A stretch of DNA of 64,000 nucleotides from Tricholomella constricta (Eukaryota; Basidiomycota; Agaricomycetes; Agaricales; Lyophyllaceae), in the NCBI GenBank assembly GCA_013368375.1, contig JAACJP010000004.1, positions 1,612,001 through 1,676,000 on the forward strand, given 5' to 3'. Below the pieces are notes generated by a model. The model was not told where the DNA came from and searched no databases. It saw only the letters and a program-made list of their open reading frames with translations. A program made the position numbers and the translations under genes. Every line of letters begins with the position of its first letter. Position 1 is the stretch's first letter. Of this stretch, positions 18,562 to 30,353 are shown in pieces.

Positions 18562-20067
18562 TTAATTGATATCATCCAGCCCAAAAACCTCCACCGTGTT
18601 CTTCCAAGCTGTCTCTGAGATCTCTTCAAAGGCTATCCCTAACCGCTGATGCATCACCCAAGCAACTGCGCCGACGGATGTTGGCTCATTCCTTCCTTTG
18701 ACGGATTTTCCAGATGAAAATCTTTCTGGCTTATTCGCAGGCGGAAAATACAATGATTGCAGGGGTGCAGGCAGCGAAATAAGATGTGCCTTCGAAGCGT
18801 GAGTTGATGTCATGGAACACCAAGGCGCGTCTAGTATAGTGTTCAATATACAGCGGTCGTTTATATATAAAGGGATATCACCAGTTTCAAGCATAAGAGA
18901 TTGAGGTTTTATGGTGGCCAACATCTTGAGGTTCTCCTCCGTTTTCATGGAGCAGCCATTGACACTTTCACACGTCCTCGGAAGATTAGTGGCAGAGGCC
19001 GGAAACTTTGCAGAACCTGAAGATAACCATACCCTATGTGAAAGCCCATCTCTATCTACAGTTGCGAGGTAAGTCAAATACCACAGCCAAAATCAAACGT
19101 CGCACCAGCTCGTGAGCTTCTTCGCTCGTCCCCGTAAAGCTATGAATGACACCACCCTTAGCGCCCACTTCTATGCCGCCCTCTTCACCGAAACCTTCTT
19201 CTCTAAGGATAACAACAAAGTCTGAATGAGCAGCACGAGAATGGAGGAAAAGAGGAAGGTGATATTTTTTTGCAAGTGCAAGTTGTGAACCTGAGAACTT
19301 CTTAACTCAAAATCTCATAATCTGTAGTTTCACGCACGGAAATGGGTTCTCTGTACGTCTGGCGATGCAAAATTCGTGCGGTCATAGTCTATCATGTACT
19401 TACCTGAATTAAATAAAGCAGAGAATATTATAATGAACGCGCACCTAAGCCACATTCCCCAACCGCTACGACTCTACCGCTGCCTTCTAGATTGTCCTTG
19501 ATGAGGTTATCTAAAGCTTGAAGGTATCCGCTAGGCCCGCCATGAAATTTGTCGAACTCGCTAGAACGAGTGGGATGGCATCCGATCGTTACGTATAATC
19601 CTATAGGAGTGGCAGTGAGTTTGAAGAACGGGCAGATGGGGTGTATAGGTAAACCGTATTGTTTTGCGAGGCGCAATGCAAGTCGAGATTCTTTCAAGTT
19701 TGTGCCGGTGATGATAAGAGATTTGACTCCTGCAGCGCGCGATCTTTCTAACATAGCTTCGAGGTCATCTGGAAAGGTTTGGTTGACCAGTCACTGAGAG
19801 ATATGGTCAGAGTTCACCGAAAGAATGAGCTACCGTCGTGCTTTCTCTTTCCGTGATAAAAACCTCGAAACACGGGGTCGGTCAAGTTGACTGGTTAATT
19901 CACGAGTGAAGCGTAGTACACGCTCGAAGTGTGTTGTAAGCAAACCTGCAATATCTTGCAAGGCAACAAAGCACACAAATGAGAAGGGTATGACGTCCAT
20001 GCTAATGAGTAATACCAATGAACCTGAGTTGCCCTTGAATTCGTTCAGGCAGGGTGGTTGAGGCCAT
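18562..20067 (-). CDS. TatD-family deoxyribonuclease
   Basis: Nine exons (20016-20067, 19946-19954, 19834-19890, 19445-19768, 19338-19388, 19106-19290, 19033-19055, 18882-18964, 18562-18830) give 350 residues and close in frame. TatD proteins are Mg-dependent 3'-5' nucleases of the amidohydrolase fold, linked to DNA repair and apoptotic DNA degradation. Family blocks appear in order: FIDIAVNLTDPVFRG, GECGLDYDR, LPLFLHSR, GVIHSFTGT, SLMLETDAPWC and a THAS block. Exon 2 is only 9 nt; without it the conserved DIAVNLTD block is lost, which supports the model. The N-terminus faces the thiolase gene across a 241-bp divergent promoter. Confidence 0.93.
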
Positions 20068-20308
20068 CCTGACACGGTCCTTCAGTCGAGTTGTAAAGAC
20101 GGATTTGAGAGATAAGAAATTACGCGAGGACCGAGGAATGCTGTGAGTCAGCATGGTTGGATCTATCATCTCATGTTGCGAGCGGGACGGAGAATGATGG
20201 ATGTGCCGGATTGGGCAGCCCTGTCGGTCAACTACCCGGCCGGATCCAAGCTCGAGAAACTGAGTTCGTGAACCTCCAATCTTAGCTTATACTCGCTCTC
20301 AGCACACC
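20068..20308. promoter_or_regulatory. Divergent promoter, TatD nuclease / thiolase
   Basis: 241 bp between two start codons on opposite strands. No clear TATA box or operator was recognised. Confidence 0.55.
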
Positions 20309-22045
20309 ATGGAACGCGTCAAGCAGCTCGCCGCACATTTCACTGGCCCGTCTCAAGGACGCGCCGCTCTAGAGCGAAAGAGCCCTGATGACGTCGTCAT
20401 TACTATGGCCATCCGCTCCCCTCTGTGCAAAGCAAAGAAAGGCGGCTTCAGGGATGCAAGGTTTGTCTCTAATCACATCCAACTTTCTACAAGTACATAG
20501 TTACAGCTCCTTTCCACTCCAGGACTGACGAACTAATGCTCGAAATGTACAAGGTACGGCTACACATGTCCTCGCCATGAAGCCTCGTCTAAAATATTGC
20601 GATGCAGCAATCCATTGCACACTCTAACATAGACCCGTCCTTGGTTGGGGATATATGCGTTGGAACAGTTCTGACCCCGGATGCCATGTACGCTGCACGG
20701 TCGGCAGCCATCGCAGCAGGGTATCCCGATACCGTGCCAGTGCAGGTCATCAATAGATTCTGTTCGAGTGGTCTCATGGCAGTTACCACTATTGCAAACC
20801 AGATACGGAGCGGGCAAATTGAGATAGGACTCGCTGTTGGCGTTGAAAGCATGTCTGAAAAGTAAGCTTTACTAGTCCAACGTGACAACAGTGTCAGCTG
20901 ATTCATTCATTATAAAGCCCTGACAAGGGAGGTCCAGCTCAGAGCGAGCTGATATCTGTGAATCCAGCTGCATGCGACTGCAAGGAGCGTATGGGATGGA
21001 CTAGCGAGAACGTCGCAAGCGATTTCAATATCACTCGAGCTGAACAGGATGAATTCGCTGCAACCTCATTTCAACGCGCCGAACATGCACAGAAATCGAG
21101 ATACTTTGTTAAAGAGATAGTTCCTTTCACCGTATTCCAGAAGGACCCGTCGACTGGGGAGCGCAAGCGGGTCGTGGTAACGGAAGACGACGGAATTAGA
21201 CCTGGGACGACCCTGGAGGGCCTCATGAAGATCAAGTCTGCGTTTCCTCAATGGGGCAATGGAACCACTACTGGGGGCAATGCCAGTCAAATTACCGATG
21301 GCGCTGCAGCCATCCTGTTAATGTCTCGAAGGAAAGCCGAGGAATTAGGCTTGAAAATCCTTGCGAAACATCATACTACAGCTGTCGCTGGTACGAAAAC
21401 CTGCTCGTTTCTGTCGACCTTTGTTCATTGGTTTCAAGGCGTACCTCCTCGTATCATGGGCGTTGGTCCGGTTTATGCCATTCCTATGGCTTTGAAGAAC
21501 AGCGGGATATCCTCAAACGAAGTCGACTTGTATGAGGTACTTACAACCTATTTCCAATATCTGGGTCTTATTTACTAATTTCTCTAGATCAACGAAGCTT
21601 TTGCATCGCAGTGCGTTTATACCATAAAGAAACTTGAGATACCGAGGTATGTCTTATTAAACTTCTCGAAATCATCCTTCTCATGCGAGTACTCTCTAGG
21701 GACAAGGTGTGATGGCTTTCTTCTCATCTGCTAGACGATTGAGCCTGAGTGAGTATAAAAGGTCAATGTCAATGGCGGTGCCATCGCTTTTGGACATCCT
21801 TTAGATGAGTCATCTCCTCGCTGTTAATGGCGGCAGATGCAATATTTACCCCTGCTTCGTCATGCACGTTGCACAGGAGCGCGGCAATTGGTGACAGGAC
21901 TCAATGAGCTTGCTCGGAGAGATCAAAAGGTCTGATCATCGTATCGACACACCGAAAACTCTAATAAAAAGCCCCTTAGGTCTTGGTGACCTCCATGTGC
22001 ATCGGCACAGGAATGGGAGCAGCAGGAGTATTTGTACGAGAGTAA
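20309..22045 (+). CDS. POT1: 3-ketoacyl-CoA thiolase, peroxisomal type
   Basis: Ten exons (20309-20460, 20523-20553, 20608-20861, 20918-21390, 21439-21536, 21588-21646, 21700-21706, 21762-21804, 21868-21929, 21980-22045) give 414 residues. It catalyses the last step of beta-oxidation, cleaving 3-ketoacyl-CoA to acetyl-CoA. The N-terminus carries a PTS2-like signal, R-V-x5-H-F. The acylated cysteine is in NRFCSSG, the histidine in GHPLG, and the second cysteine in CIGTGMG. Exon 7 is 7 nt. The intron at 21805-21867 begins AT and ends AC; splicing there rebuilds the conserved GHPLGCTGARQ exactly, and no GT-AG choice does. PTS2 usually ends in L or A, so F is a variant. Confidence 0.93.
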
Positions 22046-22299
22046 TTTAGTCACATACAAAATTGACAAAGCCATGAATGGAGGAAAGAATATTTGTTCT
22101 TTTGTACTGCCATCTTGGGCTCCTGAGTCTACATTGGTATCCCACGCCACCTGGCAACACATGCCCGTGCGAGGCCATTGCCATTGCCTGCCATTTGTCA
22201 AACTTTGTCCCTCTCTCCGTCCCCCATCACTTTTGTACATTCCTGGTTCTTCGTTACTCGTCTCTCCTTTAGGTCTCTTATTCGACTCCAGCCACGAGC

Positions 22300-24793
22300 A
22301 TGGCTGCCAACTATAACGCTGTAGGCGCCCACGCATCGCCGTACGGCTCCGGTGACCCCTACTACAACGAATCATCTGGTTTTATCACACCCCATCCCGT
22401 AAAGAAACGCACAAACAACTGGGTCAAGATTGGCGTCCCAGTTCTTATCCTCGTCATCATCGGCGCCGTTGTTGGAGGCGTTCTCGGTTCAAGGGCTTCG
22501 AAAAACGACACGAGCAGCAACGGGGAGACAGGTAGCTCTCGCGGCGAAGCTGCGGCCAGTTCTGCGGCTAGTATAAAGCTGGAGGTCGGCAGGTTTGCAA
22601 CCGCAACTAACAGTGCATTTATGATGCCGATTTACCCATCGACAGTGAGTAAAAACTTGCAAAAACGGCCTTCATTTCCAACCTGAGCCTTGATGACCAG
22701 ACGAACACGGCGGCCTTTACCACACCGACATTCAATCCTTCCGTTAACAACGCCCTTGCCTGGCCCAAAGATCCCTTCCAACCTTCAAAGCCTGACCCAC
22801 TCACACCCAGGACTGACCGTCCTCGTCTTATTGCACCGTCCTACAAATGGCAAGCGCTACCAACGCTTATCAAAAGTGATCCTTATCTCAAGGGTTGGAA
22901 TGAAACTATCTTCGCCAATGCGACCAACTATTATGGCCAGCAACCCGTTAGATACTTTATGGACGGTGACAGTGGCATCCTCGATAATGCGCGCGAAGTC
23001 AAAATGAGGATCAAGGCCTTTGCTTATGTATTCCTCATGACCAACGACACGAAATGGGTAGACCGCACATGGGCTGAACTTCAGGTGAGTTCCCTTCAAC
23101 GCAAGATGTAAAGCTAGCCCTAATTTCTTGACCTTTTTAGAACGCTGCTGGCGATGGCCCAACGCCATTCGGACCTGACGATGACAAGTGGAACTCAGTT
23201 CATTTCCTCGATACTGCCGAATTTACCGCAGCCTTCGCCATCGCTTACGATTGGCTGTACTCACAGTGGTCAGATACTCAGAAAAGTCAAATTCGGACCA
23301 CCATGATCAAATATGGACTGCAGCCTGGTGTTACTGCTTTTACTAGCAGCGCCGGTTGGTGGAGAAATAATATCACCGGCAACTGGAATTGCGTTTGCAA
23401 CGGCGGCCTGACATTGGGATCGCTGGCGATTTTGGGTGACGACAATACAGGCATTGCTGAGCAGCTTCTCGGACTCACTGTCCCAAATGCCAAAGAAAAC
23501 TGTGCGCGCGCAACCGTTGACGATGGAACATGGGCTGAAACTGCTAATTATTGGTACTTCGGGTCCACCGGACATGCCGAGATGTCGTCAGCTCTACTCA
23601 CGGCGACCGGCTCCCATTATGGTCTTCTTGACGTCAATCCAAACTTTTTCAAGACGGGCGTTTACCACATGTATGCCACCGGCGCCACCTCCCTCTTCGA
23701 TTATGGCGATCATGGTCCAAACAAATTCTCCTCAACTGCCAATTCCCTAATACTCTACGCTGATCAGTACAACCATCCTGAGTTCGCCCTGTTCCAACGC
23801 GAGCAGCACGATGCCGCTGAACCCTGGAGCATGTTCTGGTACAATCCCACCATTTCCGGAGCATTCTGGGACGGTGCCCCTCTGGATCACTTTTTCGACA
23901 ATGCCCTGGATCAGTGGGCATCGATGAGGAGTAGCTGGACAGACTCGAATTCTTTGTACGTCGCCGTTAAGGCAGGGAAAAATCAAGGCCTTCAAACACA
24001 CAACGACCTCGATGTCGGCGACTTCGTGCTCGATGCCCTAGGCACGCGTTGGGCTGGCGAGCTTGGATCCGGTGATTACAGATCACCTGACTACTTCAGC
24101 AGCGAGGCGCAGGATAGCAATCGCTGGAAGTATTATCGAAAGATGACGCAAGGGCAGAACACCATTCTAATCAACCGAGAGAACCAAAACGTTCTTGCTG
24201 CACCCACCGTTAAGCACGAGACTTCCGGTACCACACAGGGCTCAAGCACCGTCCTTGATATTCCCCAAGATTCCACGGCATATTGGACTGCAGATATCAC
24301 GTCTGCTTACTTCGGAGTGTAAGTTCTCACATATGGGTTGAAAAGCCGATGGTTAACATGTCGATCTAGATCATCTGTCAAGCGCGGAGTTCGTTTGTTG
24401 AACGCGCGGAAACAGGTGCTCATTCAGGACGAAATCGCCTCCCAGGAATCTGTTCAATGGCGAATGCACACCAACGCGACCGTTAGCATTGACGATTCGG
24501 GTACCTCGGCAACCCTCAGTCTTGACGGGCAGTCCATGAAGGTTGCCATGCTTTCGCCCCCTGACGGCGCGAAATTCTCGACATCGCTGGCGCAGAGGTT
24601 TGAGTCCGACCCGACCCCGCCTATTCCCGATCAAGAGAATCCCGGAGTGACTGTGCTCATCATTAGCCTGCCGGCGGGGACGTACAACCTGCAGGTGCTT
24701 TTCAACCCACAGTGGAGCGGAATGTCGGATGGCGACTTTGTGACGCCGAAGACAGTGCCATTGGATAGCTGGTCACTGACTAGCCATAATTGA
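22300..24793 (+). CDS. Membrane-anchored heparinase II/III-like polysaccharide lyase
   Basis: Four exons (22300-22644, 22701-23084, 23141-24318, 24370-24793) encode 776 residues. A cytosolic tail of about 45 residues is followed by one hydrophobic segment (about 47-68) and then a Ser/Gly-rich linker, so it should be a type II membrane protein with its catalytic part outside the cytosol. The body matches the (alpha/alpha) toroid of heparinase II/III-type lyases, with NYWYFGSTGHAEM and a H-x-D in THNDLDVGDF. The C-terminal beta-rich domain is present. The substrate is unknown; fungal members may act on cell-wall or host uronic polysaccharides. No close family name is assigned. Confidence 0.78.
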
Positions 24794-25189
24794 TACCCTA
24801 TTTGTGAACATGGACATTGCTTTACTATTCAGACACTCTACGTTATTAGATTCCTCTTCAGTAAGTATTGGACTTTAGGTAGCAGGTGTACATCAATGAT
24901 GTGTGGCACGAACGCTTGGCGGATTGTTTATGAAATGATGAGTGGTTACAGTAACCTTGGAGTTGAAAACAAGAGCGGGCGCCAACCGACCTCCACTCTT
25001 TTCCCACCACCAACGCCAGTCTTGTCAACGTTGACCTCAACAGCGACCCCGTCCGAGTGCGCGCTAGAAGCCCTCTCCATAGCACCCTCCGTCAACTGTA
25101 AGCCACCGACTGTCTCCCCTGTCCTCCCAGCCTCATTTTTTTCTTCGCAGGACTAGAATAAGAGCGTCGAACCCGCCTCCTCTCGCGTC
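24794..25189. other. Intergenic, no feature recognised
   Basis: 396 bp between two genes on the same strand. Short frames occur, but none has family resemblance or a start with plausible coding bias. Confidence 0.4.
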
Positions 25190-26300
25190 ATGAATCCAAG
25201 AAAATTTACCCTCACGCTCTTTGTTTACATCGCCCTTGTCCTCGCTCTCTCAGCCTCCTCCAACGCACACATCCAGCAGCGCGGCCATGCGAACCTCAAG
25301 CGTTTGATCAAGAAACGCTCTCCGTTCCCGCAAGACGACGGCCTGCCCTTGGGCCCCGTTGCTGGTGCGGGTGCAGCAGTGCCGACCTTCCCCGTGTCAT
25401 CATCATCTGCAACCAGCACTTCCTCTGTTACATCAGAGCCATCCGCATCTGAGACTTCCTCCGCCTCCGATTTGTCTACATCGTCGTCCGTCAGTAGCTT
25501 ATCTTCTTCATTGTTTTGGCTTTTCTTATGTCTCTTGCATCGTTTTATAGGCTCCTGAGTCCACCTCTGCCACCGAGTCGTCCACCTCCGCATCCGAGTC
25601 CAGCACTACAGTCGAAACCTCGCAAACCACGTCAACGACTGCGACCAGTGAACCTCCTGCTCCCACTTCAGAATCGCTCAATGTCATTGGTGCCCCAGAC
25701 CCCACAAGTTCGAAAGCGACGGTTACGCTTACAGAATCGGTTGATGCTTCACACACCCCTTCATCTCCCCCTCAGATCCAATCCAATGCCACCAAGCCCA
25801 AGAGCACGGCCGTAACAGCCCTCATCATTGTCGCTTCTTCACTCGCAGGTGTCGCTATTCTCTGGACCGTTTTCCGTAAATGGAAGCTTGGACGCTCATC
25901 CAAGTTCGACGAACGTCTCCAGCCCATTGACTGGCAGCCCACCAATCCTGATGATGCTCTTCCTGGTTCTCGCCGTCGTCTCTCTGGCGCGTCGTCCTTC
26001 CGCTCAGGATCCGGTAACCCCAACTCAGCACGCGGATACGGCACTTCTGATCATGGTCATGACGCTCCTTCCTCATATGCCATTCCCGACCACGATTTCA
26101 CTGCTGGATCTTCTACCCTCGCCCCAGTCGGTGGCTACGCTGATCTCGCACGTGGCCCCAGCCCCCAGCCGCAAATGAACCAGATGAGCCATGGTCCCAG
26201 CCTGACCCGCCCAGCCTACGATGTCAACGTACCCCTTCATCACCAGGCTGGCTACGGCACCCAAGATGCATATGACTACGGGGCTTCGAGGAGATATTGA
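25190..26300 (+). CDS. Single-pass Ser/Thr-rich membrane protein
   Basis: Two exons (25190-25489, 25551-26300) give 349 residues. Signal peptide at about 1-27, then an extracellular region of about 150 residues very rich in Ser and Thr (likely O-mannosylated), a transmembrane helix (TALIIVASSLAGVAILWTVF, about 204-223) and a cytosolic tail of about 125 residues rich in Gly, Ser, Tyr and Pro. A KR pair before SPFPQDD may be a Kex2 site. The layout is that of fungal cell-wall stress sensors (Mid2/Wsc-like), but no cysteine-rich WSC domain is present, so sensor function is only suggested. Confidence 0.75.
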
Positions 26301-26709
26301 AGCAGCCCCTTAGAATTTGACGATCCGCACGAATCTTGACCCTTCACGACCATGCCCTGACGCTTCAGTCGTTTGGGCCAGGCCGGCATTCTTTTTCCAT
26401 CACCATCCCTTTCGTTTTGTTTATTCTATAATTTTAGGCTAGTGCCGCTGGATGCCTCATTTTTTCGGCACTTTCAATTTCAATTTTCTTGGTATCCTCC
26501 TCTGGATCAGGCGTAATGTCTTTATCCTGCTATACCCTGTGGTTCCTTTCATAGTTACCCACGCATAATGGACTTTCTGTCACATATCTTTCATCACTTT
26601 AGCAAGGTCAAGAAAGCGATTGCAGATCCTGTACTGATTGATGTCTGTCGACTTTTCTGACTGCTTTCTTCCAACATCAGAGGTTCAAATATGTTATCCA
26701 TGAAACGTT
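26301..26709. other. Convergent intergenic region
   Basis: 409 bp between the 3' ends of the membrane protein gene and the Ima1 gene; T-rich, likely holding both polyadenylation signals. No gene seen. Confidence 0.45.
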
Positions 26710-28572
26710 TCATATTGAGGATGTTTCTGGCGGATCGCGAGGATTGAGAACGTTCCTCTGCGTCGCCTGCACCTTGTACACAATACCGACTAATGGTACA
26801 ATGAGTAGTAGGGAAGTCCACCACCATCTGTGGAGGTGCCTCCAAGAACGGAGCATGGTATATCTACCTTTGCCTTCTCCCGACACAACAGGTGCGTCAT
26901 CAACAACTAGCAGTGTCCGTTCAAATAATCCTTCTAAACCTGTTGGCTTTTCCGGCGCAAAGAACCGTTGAGGCCTTAACCAAGACCCATCATCAGGCTC
27001 CTGTACCGCTTTCGATTTCTCCGGGTCAGAAGCGGCTGTTGGTGTCCAGTCCATTGCGTCAGTGTCCGTTTCTTTGGTTGTAGATGACGGTGGGACAGCC
27101 GACAGCAGCGATGGTAGACCAAATACGGGAGATGTGGAGGTCAAAACAGGTTTCGATGAAAGCGACAACGCTGCGAGAAAATCTGGGTCTTGGGCGGACG
27201 CAGGACGACCGAGTCCAAGGGCTGGGGTATTCGCACGAGTGGAGGTATGGGGCGTCGCGGATCGTGAGAGAGATGGTTTGTGAGAGTTTGTGTTGAGAAG
27301 ACGGACGGCGGGAGGTTGATGAAGACGAAGAACCATGCAGGATACAGTGAACGCCTGTTCAAACAAAGTTGAGAACAATATGTGTCAAGGTATACAAGAA
27401 AAGCTCGCACGGTTAGTTCTAGTAAGAGTGATATTGTGAAATATGTGCGCCTTGCTGACGGCGATGATATTGGAAGATTCACATCAGGTCTATGCCACGC
27501 CAGCGCCAGAAAAGCAGACGTGACAAGCCTTGAAAACCAGGCAGCTAGCTGCATTTTCTAATATACAGGATTAGATTTTATGCACGCCAACACAAGAACA
27601 GATGGCTTACAATGTACTTACTCTTCCCGCGAATACGAACATCACGACCTTGCCGCTTCGCTCGCTGGAAGGAGGAGTATGTGGGATCCCACACAGTCCA
27701 GAATAATGACAGGAGGATAATGGCAGGCAATATTGGTTGAAAAACGGTCAATGGGTACAAAGATTGAACACTCAAGGCACCTGCATGGACCTAAAAGTTG
27801 GAAACAGAATAGAGGAGGTCGATACACACGCACCCGCAAGGTTGCACAGGACTGCAACCACAAATGACGTCGCCCAGAGCACGCCCCGTGCTCTCCAAAT
27901 CGTAATTTCCGTGGTGACCTTTTCTGGTTCCTTGTACCCCTCTGATACGCGCCGTTGCCTTTCCTTTCCTTTGCTATCCTTCAACCAACCGCCGAGCGCT
28001 TTCGTCCTTGCCATGTGGTCCTTCCGTCGGATCTCATCTTCGACCGCTGGGAGACATGCATCGCATACAGGAGGGTATCTCACTTGAAGGGACTCTCTGT
28101 ATTCGGGGAGCATCTCAAGGCGTGCGGCATGCTCAGGATCCTATCAATATTTCGTTTGAAACAAGGACCACGATTTGTACACCTTGGCACGCACATTGGG
28201 AGGAGGGAGATAGTTTGATAACAGGTTTATGATTAACAACTGGTTCGACTGGCAAGTGTGGCAAAATGGGCCTTTGCCATAGATAGTGGGCAATTGATCC
28301 TCGCTGGTGGATCCTATGTAGTATGACGATTCGTAAGAACTGAGATTATGAAATGAGATTGGAGAGAACATACCGCGCATTGCGAATGAATTAGTGTTCA
28401 AAGCCTCGGCATGCATTGCTGGTTCTTCAGAAATGATGTCGCCATTATCATCGAATCGGTTCCAGCAGCCACAGGTAGAGCACCGAAAGCTACGCGGATT
28501 CGTGGGGAGAGCAATTGGAGACTGGCAGAAAAAGCAGACGACGCTGCTGTGGCGACGAAATAGGGCAGGCAT
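26710..28572 (-). CDS. ima1: Ima1-like inner nuclear membrane protein
   Basis: Six exons (28374-28572, 28195-28313, 27834-28140, 27611-27780, 27411-27557, 26710-27354) give 528 residues. Family members (S. pombe Ima1, animal TMEM201/Samp1) sit in the inner nuclear membrane and help couple chromatin or the cytoskeleton to the envelope. The N-terminal domain has paired C-x-x-C motifs (CFFCQS, CSTCGCWN, CHTC, CDAC) that should bind zinc. Several hydrophobic segments follow (near GVLWATSFVVAVL, in the next two exons, and SLLLIVPLVGIVY close to the end). The long middle of the last exon is Ser/Pro-rich. It shares a 111-bp divergent promoter with the SNAPc-like gene. Confidence 0.87.
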
Positions 28573-28683
28573 CGCTCGGGGCAGCCACAGACCAGCCTAG
28601 GGCCAGCCTTGGAATTGCTCGGACAATGACCGTGACAGCGACGCGCTTATTTGTGCAAGTTTACGCTTTCCCTTTGCACCGTT
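28573..28683. promoter_or_regulatory. Divergent promoter, Ima1 / SNAPc-like
   Basis: Only 111 bp separate the two start codons, so the promoters must overlap. Confidence 0.6.
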
Positions 28684-29886
28684 ATGTCAATCGTCGCTCC
28701 AGCACCATCTGGGAGCCGAGGAGAGGTTATCCTGCAGCCAAACTATTTCACCTCCTCCATATTCGTCAAAGCCTTCCGCGACGATATTACTACTCTTATC
28801 CACTCATACCACGAGCAGTACACAACAACTCAGCCAGGCGAACCCTTTTTGCTCTTCAAGGCTCTCTGGTCGTCTCAAGGTTGGAAGTGGTTGCATTTTA
28901 TGGTATTCGACGACCGAACCCGCGAAGCATTCTTAAATGTGGTACTGCGATTATTCCTTGGTCTGATCTCATATTTTTTGTCCAAATTCAGCTGCCAATA
29001 TTTCTATAGAACGCATGGTCAAAACCGAAGCACCGTACAGCAGAGTTGTTGCGTTGTTCGGCCTGTATACTTTCTATTATACCCAGCCTCGGGGAACTGC
29101 GCCGCCCCTTCATAGTGTCACTCACATTCCAATACAATTAGGTTTGGTCATTTATCGCCTCTAGATATATCTCTTCATATTCACCTCTTTGCAGATCACC
29201 TTGCATCTTTGAAAGCACTCCCCGACTCGCTGAACGCCGATCACCTCCAGCCACTCCAGCCTAACGTATCGCGTATACTGTCCGTTCTGCTAAAGGACAA
29301 GGTTTTTTTCGTCACTCCACACTCAGTTCTCGGCGCCTTGAGTCCGAGAGATCTTCCCCGAGAAATATTCGTTGACGAGGGAACTGTTCTACGGCTAGAT
29401 CCAAGCGCACCGAAGAAAAAAGGGCGACCTACTAGACGCGACAAGGCTAAAAAGGCGAAGTTGGCCCTTGACAACCTTGATAGGTGGCTAGAAGGAACTC
29501 CTGGCCCCTTGCCAACTCTCTCTACTGTGTTGATGCCCCCTCCACTCGAAGGCGCCCCCACTTTAGAGCACCCACTGACATCTACTCTCAGACGATACCA
29601 CGCCGAAAAGACTCAAATTTTGAACAGCATCGATACTCAGTCAGAATCCACCGTTCTGCCCTTGCATGTGGGCATGACCGTTGAAAGAGCAAATCAATTC
29701 GTACTCGGAAGGCTTAAAGCAGCGGAAGGTCTTTTCTCTCTCGATGGGGTTATTGTCGAGGGTGGTGCGCTCGCGGGCGTCGCTCGAGTAGAACGCGCTG
29801 TCAACGAGTTGGGCGATGTAAAGGCTTTGGGAAGAAAGGGTGGTGCTCTTAATCTTCTGGAGGGTGCTGGAAAATCAAATACTTGA
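28684..29886 (+). CDS. snRNA-activating complex subunit 1-like protein
   Basis: Three exons (28684-28960, 29010-29141, 29195-29886) give 366 residues. The N-terminal 170 residues resemble the SNAP43 domain of SNAPC1: FRDDITTLIHSYHEQY, then a WKWLHF block and ALFGLYTFYYTQP. In animals SNAPc binds the proximal sequence element of snRNA promoters; a fungal counterpart would act in snRNA or small RNA gene transcription in the nucleus. The middle has a basic stretch (KKKGRPTRRDKAKKAK) that looks like an AT-hook or nuclear signal. The acceptor of the first intron was chosen because it gives VLRLFLERMVKTEAP in frame. Function is inferred from the domain alone. Confidence 0.72.
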
Positions 29887-30353
29887 GATCCTCGGAGACC
29901 TGTCCAGTATCAAGCCACAGTTTTCGCGTTCAGTCTGTGGGGGATGACACCTCGTTTTTGCCACTTCGACTTCATCATTTCGGTCGAAACGATAGCCTTT
30001 GCAATAAATTGAATCAGAAGAACATTTTTGACCACTGCCCAAGCCAATATTTTCAGAACATTTATATCTGGGCGGGGTTCGGGAGTACTTCCATATTCAG
30101 GGAATCAAGCAATTGACTTGCTATTTGACAGAGCGCTTGTGGCGCAGTTGCGAATGGGGGCTGCTGGTTCGCCTTATTGAACGGGATCAAGCGTTGTTCT
30201 CACTGATTATTGTCCATTGCTCTGTCGACGTTCCGACCACTGTCACTGGTTCCACAACAATCAATCCAGCGGTGGCCTTGACATCGCTGACGTAACTCAA
30301 GGGTCTTCGTCTGTCGGTTCTCTTCCTCGTTTCCCTTAACTACCCACCTTGCA
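29887..30353. other. Intergenic, no feature recognised
   Basis: 467 bp holding the 3' end of the SNAPc-like gene and the promoter of the KRE6-like gene. No repeat or RNA gene was recognised. Confidence 0.4.

Noticed and set aside
24858..25156. Short frames before the Ser/Thr-rich membrane protein
   Set aside because: No start context, no splice partners, low complexity; likely promoter sequence.
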